DNA of 64,000 bases from contig NZ_NWQK01000001.1 in assembly GCF_002817655.1 (NCBI RefSeq), positions 372,001-436,000 on the forward strand. The letters run 5' to 3'. The position numbers were made by a program, and so were the translations under genes. The notes under the pieces are model-generated. The model was not told the DNA's origin, searched no databases, and saw nothing but the letters and a program-made list of their open reading frames with translations. The DNA comes from Candidatus Chlamydia corallus. GTDB taxonomy: Bacteria; Chlamydiota; Chlamydiia; Chlamydiales; Chlamydiaceae. Below, one piece after another: positions 29,528 to 38,970 of the stretch (the first letter of the stretch is position 1; every line of letters starts with the position of its first letter).

Positions 29528-29887
29528 CTAAGAAGCTAAAAGCTTGGATGCGACAATAAATCCGTCTTTCCAAAGCTCTTCTAAACGATATTTCCCACGA
29601 ATTGCGGAAACAAATACATGGACGACAATAAACCCATAATCTATCACCACCCAATTACCATCAGTTATCCCCTCGATATGAAGAGGGCTAACTTTTTGCT
29701 TTTTTAATTCTTCTACGATAGTGTTTGCTAAAGCTCTAACGTGAACATTAACACTACCTTCGACAAAAACAAAATAATCGGTAAATTCTGAAATTGTTCT
29801 AACATCTAGAACTACTGGATTATTTCCTTTTTTGCTGTCAATAGCCTTAACAACTACTTTCAATAGATTAAAACAAAATGAATCCAT
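29528..29887 (-). CDS. rsfS: Ribosomal silencing factor RsfS (Iojap/YbeB)
   Basis: Binds L14 on the large subunit and blocks subunit joining when nutrients are low. The 119-residue protein shows the family blocks VVLDVRTISEFTDYFVF, IEGITDGNWVVIDYG and VVHVFVSAIRGKYRLEELW. The ATG at 29887 is chosen; a TTG three codons upstream (29896) is also in frame. It lies 16 bases before fabF on the minus strand. Confidence 0.92.
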   Translation of the reverse strand: MDSFCFNLLKVVVKAIDSKKGNNPVVLDVRTISEFTDYFVFVEGSVNVHVRALANTIVEELKKQKVSPLHIEGITDGNWVVIDYGFIVVHVFVSAIRGKYRLEELWKDGFIVASKLLAS

Positions 29888-29948
29888 AAAAACCAAGTTT
29901 AGGATACTCCATTATCCAAGATAAGGTCGAGCTTTTTTTTAAGCACAA

Positions 29949-30589
29949 TCAAACGATATTCCAGTAATATTTTTTTGCCATTTTCTTTAAACGGCCCTGC
30001 GGGCGAACAACCGTTTTTTCTTCTCCCAACATAAGAAAAGGGAGATCTAAAATGTGGTCAGAAAAGGTATGACTTCTTGCTTGGTTAATTTTTTTTATAT
30101 GACTCAAAATTTGAGCTTTCTTATCACCTGTAAGACATTTTTTATAAATCGTCTGTTCTGCAGACTGATCGCGATAACAAGAGGCATACCAAGAGCTGAT
30201 CCCGATTTGCTCAGCTATGGGTTGTACAATAAAATCTGGAGAAGAAGAAAAAAGGATAACCTGTCCTGTAGCATCTGCAAAAGCTTCTTCTAATTTTTCT
30301 AAAACAGGAGCATAAAAATCAGAAAGCGTCAAAGTAGCTACAAAATTTAAGGCAACTTCATAAAGATCGTCGCAGGAAACAGGAGAAAGCAAATGAGTTA
30401 CAATGGAATAATAGAACGATGGAAGATCCCAAAAAAAAACTTGAATCTAAAAAAACGGCAAATAGAGGGGGGCAACGTTTTATAAGAAAACAAACCTTGA
30501 AGTAGGCCATAGCGATAAAAACTCCAACTGCTATTTCCTTTCAATAAGGTGCCATCTAAATCAAAAGCATATATACAATTTCTTCTCAT
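29949..30589 (-). pseudogene. HAD-superfamily phosphatase, split by a frameshift at a 9-A run
   Basis: Two overlapping reading frames make one HAD hydrolase (type IB, SerB-like). The first, from 30589, has HAD motif I YAFDLDGTLLKG and stops at 30398. The second, from 30392, has motif II as LFSSSPDF, a later Lys-rich motif III region, and motif IV FSDHILDLPFL. On the coding strand the break is at nine T (30431-30439 on the plus strand); ten T would give one frame of exactly 214 codons. All four catalytic motifs survive, so the decay is recent, the tract is phase-variable, or a base was missed. The start overlaps the stop of the upstream coiled-coil gene as ATGA. Confidence 0.75.
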
Positions 30590-32247
30590 AGCAATTGCTG
30601 AATCTGTTGCTTCAATTCTAAAATACTTGCATCCAACTCTTCAAGCGCACGCTTGTCTTCTTCAACTAGAGTACTATATTGCATTGCCCGATCAAAATCT
30701 AGTCCCGAGGACCCTAATAATTTTTTATCTTGCTCTAATTTATCTTTAAGTTCTTGGCGACGCTCTCGTCTTTGCTTGAGTACTTGGCGCATATTTGTAA
30801 GCTTTTCTCGAGAATCTGGAGAAGAAAGAAGTTGTTCTTCAAAGAAGTTGGCAATAGCTTGAAGAGCAACATTGAGTTGATTATCTAAAGAAATTTTTTC
30901 AGCAGGAGACAAAAAAGACATTTTACTTAATAGCTCTTTCAATGTCCGCCACTCTTCTTGAGACTCGAAAGTAATGTTCCCTTCGGAGCAAGTTTTTGAA
31001 AATGCGGTAATGCGCTCAGCAAGAGAGCGTGCAGCTTCTTTCTTGACTTGCTTATCTTTAGTCAATTGCTCTTGATAAGAATGCTCCGCGGCATCTTGTT
31101 TTTCTCGCAATCGATCAAATACTGCCTGAAGCTCTTTTTTTAAGGAGATAACATCATCGTGTGTAAGATCAAGAGCCCGAATTTTCTTAGAAATACCATC
31201 TAAGTCTTTGCGTACTTTAATGAAATCGTGTCCCTCAGTAAGAAGAGAGGATACCTCGGTTAACATTTGACGGACTTCTTTTGAATTTTCAGCTGATACG
31301 ATACGTAAGCGGCCTTGCTCTTGGCGAATTTCTTTTTCCATCCCTTTGAGTTGATCCCAGCACTTACTGAGTTTCAATCTTGTATCAGAAAAAACATGCG
31401 ATGAGACAAAGAGTCGTTTCGCTGCGTGTTGAAGATTTTTGATCTCTTTTCTTAAAAAAAAAACAGTTTTTTTTAACGTATCTTTGTCAGATCCAATGAA
31501 ATATTTAGAGACAAATGCATCAACATCTTCTGCAAATGTTCGACTCACTCTTTCGATAAATTCCTTGCGTTTAGGAAATACCTGATTCCCCAAAGTAGAA
31601 AGACGCTGGAAAAATTTACTTTTCAACCGCATCCGCATCCCAACATTCATGAGTTCCTTACGGAGATCTATGATTTTTGAAGAGAAACTACTCAACCATA
31701 ATAATGATGTATGATGTTGTTTATAAAAATCCCGATGTTTATCTAAAGCTTGACTTTCTAAAAAATTTTCATCTCCGTCTTCGAGAATTTTACTTTCTAT
31801 TCCTTCTTGGAACTCAATAATATCTTTTTCTAAACATGTGATTGCTAAATCAATCTGGCCAACGACAAAAGATCCTTCTTCATCTTGAAGTGTCTTGAGA
31901 TGACGGCCTTCTTTAGTCAACTCGATATAGCAACGCCAGTGATCTGCCCGCTTCATCATATCTTCGATATCATTAAATAAGGGTAAACATTGCTTTCTTA
32001 GATCCCAAAACAACCTTAAATCTGGGCCTTGAGACGTCGCAGTTAAAGCGCCTCTCATCTTATCCAAGATAAAAGCAACTTTCTTTTCTGGAGAGGCTAG
32101 TTCTTTAATCTCATCAGAAAAACGTAATGTTGCATCAGAAACTTCAGTGCTTTCTATAGATGTTACTTCTTCCACTGCTAATTTATCGTTCAAAAACGAT
32201 TGCTGCTCCGTTTCCAAAGTATGAAAGCTGTTGTCTGAATTATCCAT
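30586..32247 (-). CDS. Large coiled-coil hypothetical protein (CT768 position)
   Basis: A 553-residue protein with no recognised catalytic motif, signal peptide or membrane segment. From about residue 60 onward it is mostly charged, heptad-rich helix, with long predicted coiled coils (LRIVSAENSKEVRQML, LKQRRERRQELKDKLEQ, ALEELDASILELKQQIQQ). It is likely an elongated cytoplasmic structural or scaffold protein. It is first in the unit leading to the HAD gene, rsfS, fabF and mutT, and its stop overlaps the HAD start. It matches the place of C. trachomatis CT768. Function unknown. Confidence 0.75.
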   Translation of the reverse strand: MDNSDNSFHTLETEQQSFLNDKLAVEEVTSIESTEVSDATLRFSDEIKELASPEKKVAFILDKMRGALTATSQGPDLRLFWDLRKQCLPLFNDIEDMMKRADHWRCYIELTKEGRHLKTLQDEEGSFVVGQIDLAITCLEKDIIEFQEGIESKILEDGDENFLESQALDKHRDFYKQHHTSLLWLSSFSSKIIDLRKELMNVGMRMRLKSKFFQRLSTLGNQVFPKRKEFIERVSRTFAEDVDAFVSKYFIGSDKDTLKKTVFFLRKEIKNLQHAAKRLFVSSHVFSDTRLKLSKCWDQLKGMEKEIRQEQGRLRIVSAENSKEVRQMLTEVSSLLTEGHDFIKVRKDLDGISKKIRALDLTHDDVISLKKELQAVFDRLREKQDAAEHSYQEQLTKDKQVKKEAARSLAERITAFSKTCSEGNITFESQEEWRTLKELLSKMSFLSPAEKISLDNQLNVALQAIANFFEEQLLSSPDSREKLTNMRQVLKQRRERRQELKDKLEQDKKLLGSSGLDFDRAMQYSTLVEEDKRALEELDASILELKQQIQQLL

Positions 32248-32332
32248 AATAACAACTTAGGTGTGGGGCTTGACAAATAAAATTGTTAAAAGCTAAAGTC
32301 TGCTTCTACCAATCTTTAACGTCAATTATTTT

Positions 32333-33394
32333 ATGAGTTTATGTAAAAGAATTTCATTTGAGGAAGGACTGAAAATGTTTGTTTCGTCACCTCTAGAAAC
32401 GTTACAAAAACTTGCAGACTCTATTCGTAAAGAACGATATCCTTCAAACGAAGTTACTTATGTTCTGGACGCCAACCCAAACTATACTAATATTTGTAAA
32501 ATAGATTGTACTATTTGTGCGTTCTACAGACAACCTAAATCTCCTGACGCATATCTACTGTCTTTTGATGATTTCCGCCGCCTATTACAACGTTATGTAG
32601 GGATAGGAGTTAAAACTGTCCTAATGCAGGGCGGTGTGCATCCTGACTTAGGGATAGATTATTTTGAAGAACTCGTGCGTATTACTGTGCAAGAATTTCC
32701 TTCAATTCATCCTCATTTCTTTTCTGCAGTAGAAATTGAACATGCTTGCCAGGTCTCTGGGATCAGCATTCAACAAGGTCTCCAACAGTTATGGGATGCT
32801 GGACAACGCACAATCCCTGGGGGCGGAGCTGAAATTCTCTCAGAGAGGGTTAGAAAAATCATTTCGCCAAAAAAAATGAAGCCTGGAGGCTGGATCAATC
32901 TACATAAGCTAGCTCACCAAATGGGCTTTCGCACAACAGCAACGATGATGTTTGGGCATGTGGAAAATCCTGAAGATATTCTTATACATCTTCAAACAAT
33001 ACGTGATGCTCAGGATATCTGCCCTGGCTTTTATAGTTTTATCCCTTGGAGTTATAAACCTAGTAATACAGCTCTACAGCATAGAATTCCTAATCGTGCT
33101 TCTGCTGAAACATATTACCGCATTTTAGCGCTTGCAAGAATCATTCTGGACAATGTTGATCATGTAGCAGCATCGTGGTTTAGTGAAGGTAAAAACATAG
33201 GAGCTAAAGCTCTCCATTACGGAGCTGATGATTTCGGAGGGGTGATTTTAGACGAAAGCGTTCATAAAGCTACAGGATGGTCGGTACAGAGCTCTAAAGA
33301 AGAAATTTGTGATATTATCCAATCTGAAGGCTTCATCCCTGTGGAGAGAAATACCTTTTATCAACACATTAACTGTAAAGCAAGTAGTCTTTAG
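32333..33394 (+). CDS. mqnC: Dehypoxanthinyl futalosine cyclase MqnC
   Basis: Radical-SAM enzyme of the futalosine route to menaquinone. The 353-residue protein has the 4Fe-4S cluster motif CxxxCxxC at C55, C59 and C62 (CKIDCTICAFYR), followed by the QGGVHPDLG block and the family signature PGGGAEILSERVR. The CAFYR following the third Cys is typical of MqnC/MqnE. From memory C. trachomatis CT767 has been assigned this role; other pathway genes are outside the window. It converges with miaA, overlapping by 26 bases. Confidence 0.88.
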   Translation: MSLCKRISFEEGLKMFVSSPLETLQKLADSIRKERYPSNEVTYVLDANPNYTNICKIDCTICAFYRQPKSPDAYLLSFDDFRRLLQRYVGIGVKTVLMQGGVHPDLGIDYFEELVRITVQEFPSIHPHFFSAVEIEHACQVSGISIQQGLQQLWDAGQRTIPGGGAEILSERVRKIISPKKMKPGGWINLHKLAHQMGFRTTATMMFGHVENPEDILIHLQTIRDAQDICPGFYSFIPWSYKPSNTALQHRIPNRASAETYYRILALARIILDNVDHVAASWFSEGKNIGAKALHYGADDFGGVILDESVHKATGWSVQSSKEEICDIIQSEGFIPVERNTFYQHINCKASSL

Positions 33395-34397
33395 CTATCT
33401 TCTGAGCAATAGCTTCTGAAGAAAGGCCTAGTGTAGGGAGTTCTCGAAATATCGAACAACGTTTAAACCATGTTTTTTGTTTTTTAGTATAGTGCCAACT
33501 ATTGGATATAAATTTTCTTTTTGCTGCATTATACCCTTCTAATTTCTCTCCTTGATCTAAAAATTCTATCCATTCGCGATAACCAATTGCTTTAGATGCT
33601 GAAGGATTCTCCCTTATCCCCTGGGTCAATAAGTTCTTTACTTCATCTAATAATCCTTCTTCCAGCATAGCTTCGCAACGCACCTGAATGTTGTTGTGCA
33701 AAAATTCCGTTACGGGGGAAAGAAACCAAGCACGACAATAATACTCTCTTGAAGCTTTCGGGACCATATCCCATTCATGATCACTGACTTTTTTTCCTGT
33801 AAGTTGAATAATTTCTAACCCTCGAATGATTTTATTTTTATCATTCTTAGTGATTGTTTGAGCATATTCTGGATCTTTAAGAAATAGTTCCTCATAAAGA
33901 GCAAAAACTCCATGTTGTTCTGCTACAGCTTCAAGCTGTTCTCGTATCTGAGGGTCTGCGGCAGGACCTTTAGGAGGACCTGAAAGAAAGGTATGAAAGT
34001 AAAATCCTGAACCACCAACTAAAATAGGCACTTTATTTCTTGATAGGATGTTTTGGCATGCTTGAATAGCTTCATAATAAAAATCCACGACATTAAACGG
34101 TTCTTGAACATGACAGATGTCAATTAAATGGTGAGGAATCGCTTGTCTAGCTTTTAAAGATACTTTTGCAGTTCCAATATCCATTTCTCGATATACCTGC
34201 ATAGAATCCACTGAGATGATTTCACCGTCAACCATAGGGGCTAATGCTAAAGAAACTTCTGTTTTCCCAGATCCTGTAGGCCCAGCAAGCAAGATGATAG
34301 TACGCTTGAATAACTTTATAAACAATTTCTGAGGATCAAGGCATACATCGCATTCAGGAAAAGAAGTTGTACTGGACTCGAATTCAAAAGGAAGCAT
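33369..34397 (-). CDS. miaA: tRNA dimethylallyltransferase MiaA
   Basis: Transfers the dimethylallyl group to A37 of tRNAs reading UNN codons. The 342-residue protein has the P-loop GPTGSGKT at 39-46, ISVDSMQVYREMDIGTAK, and HHLIDICHVQEPFNVVDFY, all typical. The first 30 residues precede the usual family start, so the true start may be internal, though no better ribosome-binding site is obvious. It follows rsbV by nine bases on the minus strand. Confidence 0.94.
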   Translation of the reverse strand: MLPFEFESSTTSFPECDVCLDPQKLFIKLFKRTIILLAGPTGSGKTEVSLALAPMVDGEIISVDSMQVYREMDIGTAKVSLKARQAIPHHLIDICHVQEPFNVVDFYYEAIQACQNILSRNKVPILVGGSGFYFHTFLSGPPKGPAADPQIREQLEAVAEQHGVFALYEELFLKDPEYAQTITKNDKNKIIRGLEIIQLTGKKVSDHEWDMVPKASREYYCRAWFLSPVTEFLHNNIQVRCEAMLEEGLLDEVKNLLTQGIRENPSASKAIGYREWIEFLDQGEKLEGYNAAKRKFISNSWHYTKKQKTWFKRCSIFRELPTLGLSSEAIAQKIAKDYLLYS

Positions 34398-34406
34398 ATA
34401 GAGAAA

Positions 34407-34739
34407 CTATAACTTACTCAAACATTCCTGTTCAGACTGACACAGGAAGATCATTTGGTCCAAACCTGCAATCCGCATAACCTCCGCTACGCTCTCTCTG
34501 ACACAACACAGGCACATTTTTCCTCCTAAGCTCTGAACTAATTTAAAACTAGATAGCAGTAGACGAATACCTGCGCTACTGATATATGAGACATCTTTAA
34601 AATTCAGAACAATTTTAAAATTCTTTTTCTGGACAAACTGATCTAAAGACTCTTGAACGCTAGGTACCGAGACAGCATCTAAAGATCCTTCTAAATAAAT
34701 AACAATGATGTCTCCATATTGTTTAGCTAATAAATTCAT
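34407..34739 (-). CDS. rsbV: STAS-domain anti-anti-sigma factor RsbV
   Basis: A 110-residue single STAS domain, the antagonist of an RsbW-type anti-sigma kinase. The phosphorylatable serines are in the VSYISSAGIR motif (Ser54/Ser55). Chlamydiae have two RsbV proteins in a partner-switching pathway thought to act on the housekeeping sigma factor; this position (CT765) corresponds to RsbV2 as I recall. The gene is upstream of miaA and probably shares its transcript. Confidence 0.9.
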   Translation of the reverse strand: MNLLAKQYGDIIVIYLEGSLDAVSVPSVQESLDQFVQKKNFKIVLNFKDVSYISSAGIRLLLSSFKLVQSLGGKMCLCCVRESVAEVMRIAGLDQMIFLCQSEQECLSKL

Positions 34740-34813
34740 CTATAGTCTCTCCAAAAGTAATCTCGTAAATATTAGGGATATTATTTACGATCATAATAAA
34801 AAACAATGAACTC

Positions 34814-35599
34814 ATGATAAGACGTTTTCTCAAAACGCTTTTCCCTCCAGGCCCTCGATACTCTTTATGTTATGCTCTGACCTTCATAATGCTGAGCTTA
34901 TTGGCGTGTGTTCCTATATTTTGTTGGTTATTTCTCCCTGAACTTTCTTTATCTAAATTCAATCCTTCTCCTATCAGGAACCTATTTTTAGTTTCATCCA
35001 CTTTATCTAGAGTTCCTCCGACTGCAATCGCGGAACACTTATATCTTTCTGCGGACTTTCCTACATATCTACATCAGTTCTCTATTAAAGAAGCAGAGTC
35101 TTCATTAAATGCTCTTGGGATTTTTTCCTCTTTAGTTATAGAGAAATCTCCTGATAATAAAGGTATTACGATTTTCTATACCCTACACACACCGATTGCC
35201 TATGTTGGCAACCAATCGAATACGTTGTGCAACCTGGAAGGAAACTGTTTTCTTTGCCAACCTTACTTCCCATCTCTTAATCTACCTCAAATTTTTTTCT
35301 CTCAAGAAGACTTAGAAATGGAAAAACTACCTAAAAAAAAAATGACTCTTGCTGCTATTCTTCTTAAAGAACTCGCTATGGAGTTTCCGAAAATCATTGA
35401 CTTGTCTTTAACCGATTCCTACCCTGGAGAAATTATAGTTACTCTCTCCTCAGGCAGTCTGTTACGACTTCCAACTAAAACATTAGATATTGCCTTAGAC
35501 CTTTATAAACAAACGAAAAAAAGTCCCTTAATAGATGTCGAAAAACAGTACGTTTATGATTTGCGTTCCTCTAATTTCTTATTATTAAAGGCCCTATGA
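34814..35599 (+). CDS. ftsQ: FtsQ-like cell-division membrane protein
   Basis: A 261-residue bitopic protein: a short basic cytoplasmic N-terminus, a transmembrane segment at about 20-43, and a periplasmic domain. The region at about 78-120 resembles a POTRA module (LYLSADFPTYLHQFSIKEAESSLNALGIF), followed by an FtsQ-like beta domain. C. trachomatis CT764 at this position has been proposed as FtsQ, despite low similarity. Chlamydiae divide without FtsZ, so partners would include FtsW (in this window) and FtsL. Its stop overlaps the cutA start by four bases. Confidence 0.7.
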   Translation: MIRRFLKTLFPPGPRYSLCYALTFIMLSLLACVPIFCWLFLPELSLSKFNPSPIRNLFLVSSTLSRVPPTAIAEHLYLSADFPTYLHQFSIKEAESSLNALGIFSSLVIEKSPDNKGITIFYTLHTPIAYVGNQSNTLCNLEGNCFLCQPYFPSLNLPQIFFSQEDLEMEKLPKKKMTLAAILLKELAMEFPKIIDLSLTDSYPGEIIVTLSSGSLLRLPTKTLDIALDLYKQTKKSPLIDVEKQYVYDLRSSNFLLLKAL

Positions 35600-35934
35600 A
35601 CCCTGTTCTTATTCTTACATCCTTCCCTTCGAATCAAAGTGCTAACTCCTTAGCCACGTATCTTATTAAAGAACATATTGCTTCCTGCGTGCATGTATTC
35701 CCTAAAGGACAATCCACATATCTATGGGAAGGAAAGCTATGTAAATCTGAAGAACATCTTGTACAAATCAAATCAATAGACATACGTTTCTCTGAAATCT
35801 GCGTAGCTATTAAGCAGTTCTGTAGCTATGATGTCCCTGAAATCTTACTATTCCCTATTGAATATGGGGATCCAAAGTACTTGAGTTGGTTAACGATGGA
35901 TAGTTGCCCTAAGAAGCCTCTGGATTCAGATTAG
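35596..35934 (+). CDS. cutA: CutA1 divalent-ion tolerance family protein
   Basis: A 112-residue protein of the CutA1 family, small PII-like trimers linked to metal tolerance in E. coli but of uncertain function. Visible family features are the ferredoxin-like fold with IASCVHVFPKGQSTYLWEGKL and the C-terminal SYDVPEILLFPIEYGDPKYLSWL. The start overlaps ftsQ. A C-terminal KPLDSD tail has no known role. Confidence 0.88.
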   Translation: MNPVLILTSFPSNQSANSLATYLIKEHIASCVHVFPKGQSTYLWEGKLCKSEEHLVQIKSIDIRFSEICVAIKQFCSYDVPEILLFPIEYGDPKYLSWLTMDSCPKKPLDSD

Positions 35935-36035
35935 ACATTGACTTTTTCATTTTGAATATCTACACTTTCGTAAGGAACTTTAAAAACATAGAGTTATGTT
36001 TTTTTCTTTCTACATCTCAATTTAATTTGGATTTT

Positions 36036-36458
36036 ATGGAAGAGTTTGTAGCATATATTGTTAAGAATTTAGTTACTAATCCTGAAGCCGTTGAAATTCG
36101 TTCTATTGAAGACGAAGCTAGCGAGTCTATTAAACTAGAAATTCGTGTTGCAGCGCAGGATATTGGGAAAATTATTGGAAGAAGAGGGAACACAATACAT
36201 GCTCTAAGAACCATTCTTAGACGTGTATGTTCTAGATTAAAAAAGAAAGTACAGATAGATTTAATTCAGCCTGAAGACAGAAATGATATAATCCCTGACC
36301 ACGATTGTATTGGTGATGATCCCTCTACTGACTCTACTGAAGATGATTTTGTTACATCTGAAACGTGCTGCCAAGGACACTGTAAGTACGAAGATCTTGA
36401 TCAAGAAGAAGAAGAAGACAGTGTGCATCATTCTTGTGAATGTAGTAACCACCACTAA
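36036..36458 (+). CDS. khpA: KhpA-like KH-domain RNA-binding protein with Cys/His/acidic tail
   Basis: The first 80 residues match the short KH proteins of the KhpA/YlqC family: MEEFVAYIVKNLVTNPEAV, then IGKIIGRRGNTIHALRTIL with GRRG at 48-51. KhpA binds RNA, often with KhpB, and affects division and translation in other bacteria. The ATG at 36036 matches the family start; a longer reading from 35952 adds a 28-residue extension without support. Residues 85-140 are unusual: acidic with six Cys (91, 111, 112, 116, 134, 136) and several His, ending in SNHH, suggestive of metal binding. A terminator follows. Confidence 0.8.
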   Translation: MEEFVAYIVKNLVTNPEAVEIRSIEDEASESIKLEIRVAAQDIGKIIGRRGNTIHALRTILRRVCSRLKKKVQIDLIQPEDRNDIIPDHDCIGDDPSTDSTEDDFVTSETCCQGHCKYEDLDQEEEEDSVHHSCECSNHH

Positions 36459-36490
36459 TCTTGGTTCCTTGTCTGCTTCTATTTAAATGT

Positions 36491-36528
36491 AAAAGCTAGA
36501 GATTTTAATAAAAAGATCTCTAGCTTTT
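36491..36528. terminator. Intrinsic terminator after khpA
   Basis: A 13-bp stem pairs 36491-36503 (AAAAGCTAGAGAT) with 36516-36528 (ATCTCTAGCTTTT), with a 12-base loop and a T6 run. It separates khpA from the convergent murC-ddl gene and could terminate both. Confidence 0.85.
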
Positions 36529-36531
36529 TTA

Positions 36532-38961
36532 TTACCTTTTAATCAGTGCTTTTTCTTTAGTAAATGCCTGTTCGATAGTCTGCTGTCTATCAAACTTGTG
36601 CAAAGCTTCTATAATAAAATGGTCAACAACTTCTTCTTTTGTCCATCCTGCGTGAACAAAAGCCTGTAAAAATGGACTTGATGCTGTCATTCCTGGAATA
36701 GGATTGACTTCTGATAACCAGTAATTCCCCTCTTCATCCAAGAAAAAATCTATTCGAGACGAACCTTTCCCTTGCATAGCTCGGTAGACACGCTCTGCAA
36801 ATTCTCTAACACAATCTAAAGATTCTTGGGGAAGCCCCAAATCAAAAGTAATCTTAGCGCAATCAATCCCATCAAACCCATATTTCTCTTGATAGTCAAT
36901 AAACCCACCAGCACCACGACGTTCGTTTGGCCCTTCAACACAATACCAACTAGAAGAGTCTCCGATACAGGAAATTTCTATTTCACGAGATCCTAAGCGA
37001 CTTTCCTCAACAAATACATCTGTATCGTATAGAAAAGCTTCTGAGATCTTTTTTTCTAATTCCTCTGTATCACGGACTAAAAATATTCCAATACTAGATC
37101 CCAAATGCGAGGTTTTCACAATCATAGGAAAAGAAAATGCCTCTATAAGATTCTGAACACATATTTCTGGATTACGTTTCCATAAACAGAGATTTATAGC
37201 TTGGTAAGGGACTACAGGAACACCAGCCGCGGATGCTATCCGTTTTGTTAACAGCTTATCCATTGCAGCTGCTGCTAAAGGTAGTGAAGGACCGCTATAA
37301 GGTTTGCCTAATATTTCAAAAAATCCCTGGATGGTTCCATCTTCTCCAAATGGACCATGTAGAACTGGGAATAAACAGTCAACTTCCGATAAGGCTAAAG
37401 CAATTTCCGAAGAAAGAGGAGAATGCCCCTGAGTCTCTTCTATAAGATGAGCAAAATCCCTTCCTGTTCTCCATAAGCCTTGACGATCTATAATGAAGTA
37501 ACTCAAATCATAGAGTTTTGGAGAAATATATTTAAAGACATGTTGAGCAGAAAGTAGAGAAATATCATGCTCGCAAGATTTGCCTCCACAGACCAATCCT
37601 ATAGAGAGTTTTCTAGGTTTAAAGTCTTTTAAAGAATCTCCAATAGTATAGATATTTCCAGCTCCTAGAGAAACACAGACGTCATGAATGCGGATATACT
37701 TTTGTAGATACTCTACTAATTCTCCATGGGGGACATAATAACAACGCGCGTAAGAAGACTTCCTAATATCTTCAGCAAGGTCGGTAAGGATTATAGACTC
37801 TCTGTAACTTTCTCCAGCACTATAGACATCTGTAATGATGACTTCATCAGCTTCTTGGAATGCTTTAGGGAAGGTATTTAAGCAGTCTTTCAGACGAGAG
37901 AACCTGTGGGGTTGAAAAATTGCGATTACCCTTCGCAAACCCACAGCATCACGCACAGCTCTCAGGGTATTTGCAACTTCTACAGGATGGTGGGCATAAT
38001 CTTCTAAGAAAAGGAAGTTTTCCGATGTATTTTTTCTTTCCAAGCGTCGATAAACTCCTGAGAATTCTTTGAGAGCTTTTCGAATGATGTTCATTTCTAT
38101 GCCAAAGGCAAGCGCAATACCACAAGCTGCTGCTGCATTTGCAGCGTTGTATTGTCCAGGGAGGTTGAGCTCAATGTCTCGATACTCTTGACCCAAAAAG
38201 GTAAAGGAAAAGCAAGATTGCCATGCCTTTTGACAATAAGAAACTATATGTAACTGACATTCTGGAGAATATCCATAAGAGATCCCCTCTATCTTTCCTC
38301 TCAAAATGGGGCAATCGCCGTTATAAAATACTTTATTAGGATCTATGGCTTTTCTAGAGAAATCCTGAACTGCCTTTATGAGGTTGTCGAGATTTCCTCC
38401 ATAGTTATTCAGATGTTCATTATCTATATTTGTAATTACCAATGCATGAGGCGTATAGTACTTTAAAGAACCATCACTTTCATCTGCTTCGGTAACAAAG
38501 ATTTTCGATGATCCAGAATAACCATTCAGGCAGTTTGGAGCTAGTCCTCCAATAGCGTAAGAAGGATCTTTCTGAGCTACCTCAAAAATCGCTCGAATTA
38601 GAGATGAAGTACTTGTTTTCCCATGGCTCCCTGAAACCAAAATGCTTTCATAGCCATCCATAAGCTGACTCAAGAGCTCTGCTCTATGGAGAAGGCATAA
38701 CGATTTTTCAATAGCAGCAAGATACTCTACATTATCAGAAGCTATACTTGAGCTATAGACAACGACGGCACCATCGGGAACATGGCATGCATCATGACCT
38801 AAGAAACACCGCGCACCTTTAGCTTTAAGGCTGTCAATAGTATGGCCTACATATAAATCACTTCCAGATATACTATAGCCGCGATCAAGCAAAATATGTG
38901 CTAAGGCACTCATGCCTATACCACCTATGCCGATAAAATGATAATGAGGAGTTTCTGTCAT
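36532..38961 (-). CDS. murC-ddl: Bifunctional MurC-Ddl (UDP-MurNAc-Ala ligase / D-Ala-D-Ala ligase)
   Basis: An 809-residue fusion known in chlamydiae. Residues 1-450 are MurC: Rossmann GIGGIGMSALAHILL and ATP-binding GSHGKTSTS at 111-119, then DYAHHPVEV. From about 452 the Ddl part starts with IGLVCGGKSCEHDISLLSA; it has LFPVLHGPFGEDGTIQG, VKTSHLGSSIGI and the C-terminal WLSEVNPIPGMT of the ATP-grasp domain. Together they attach the first amino acid to UDP-MurNAc and supply the D-Ala-D-Ala added by MurF. Chlamydiae use these enzymes for septal peptidoglycan. Last gene of the minus-strand mur unit, ten bases after murG. Confidence 0.97.
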   Translation of the reverse strand: MTETPHYHFIGIGGIGMSALAHILLDRGYSISGSDLYVGHTIDSLKAKGARCFLGHDACHVPDGAVVVYSSSIASDNVEYLAAIEKSLCLLHRAELLSQLMDGYESILVSGSHGKTSTSSLIRAIFEVAQKDPSYAIGGLAPNCLNGYSGSSKIFVTEADESDGSLKYYTPHALVITNIDNEHLNNYGGNLDNLIKAVQDFSRKAIDPNKVFYNGDCPILRGKIEGISYGYSPECQLHIVSYCQKAWQSCFSFTFLGQEYRDIELNLPGQYNAANAAAACGIALAFGIEMNIIRKALKEFSGVYRRLERKNTSENFLFLEDYAHHPVEVANTLRAVRDAVGLRRVIAIFQPHRFSRLKDCLNTFPKAFQEADEVIITDVYSAGESYRESIILTDLAEDIRKSSYARCYYVPHGELVEYLQKYIRIHDVCVSLGAGNIYTIGDSLKDFKPRKLSIGLVCGGKSCEHDISLLSAQHVFKYISPKLYDLSYFIIDRQGLWRTGRDFAHLIEETQGHSPLSSEIALALSEVDCLFPVLHGPFGEDGTIQGFFEILGKPYSGPSLPLAAAAMDKLLTKRIASAAGVPVVPYQAINLCLWKRNPEICVQNLIEAFSFPMIVKTSHLGSSIGIFLVRDTEELEKKISEAFLYDTDVFVEESRLGSREIEISCIGDSSSWYCVEGPNERRGAGGFIDYQEKYGFDGIDCAKITFDLGLPQESLDCVREFAERVYRAMQGKGSSRIDFFLDEEGNYWLSEVNPIPGMTASSPFLQAFVHAGWTKEEVVDHFIIEALHKFDRQQTIEQAFTKEKALIKR

Positions 38962-38970
38962 GTAATTAAC

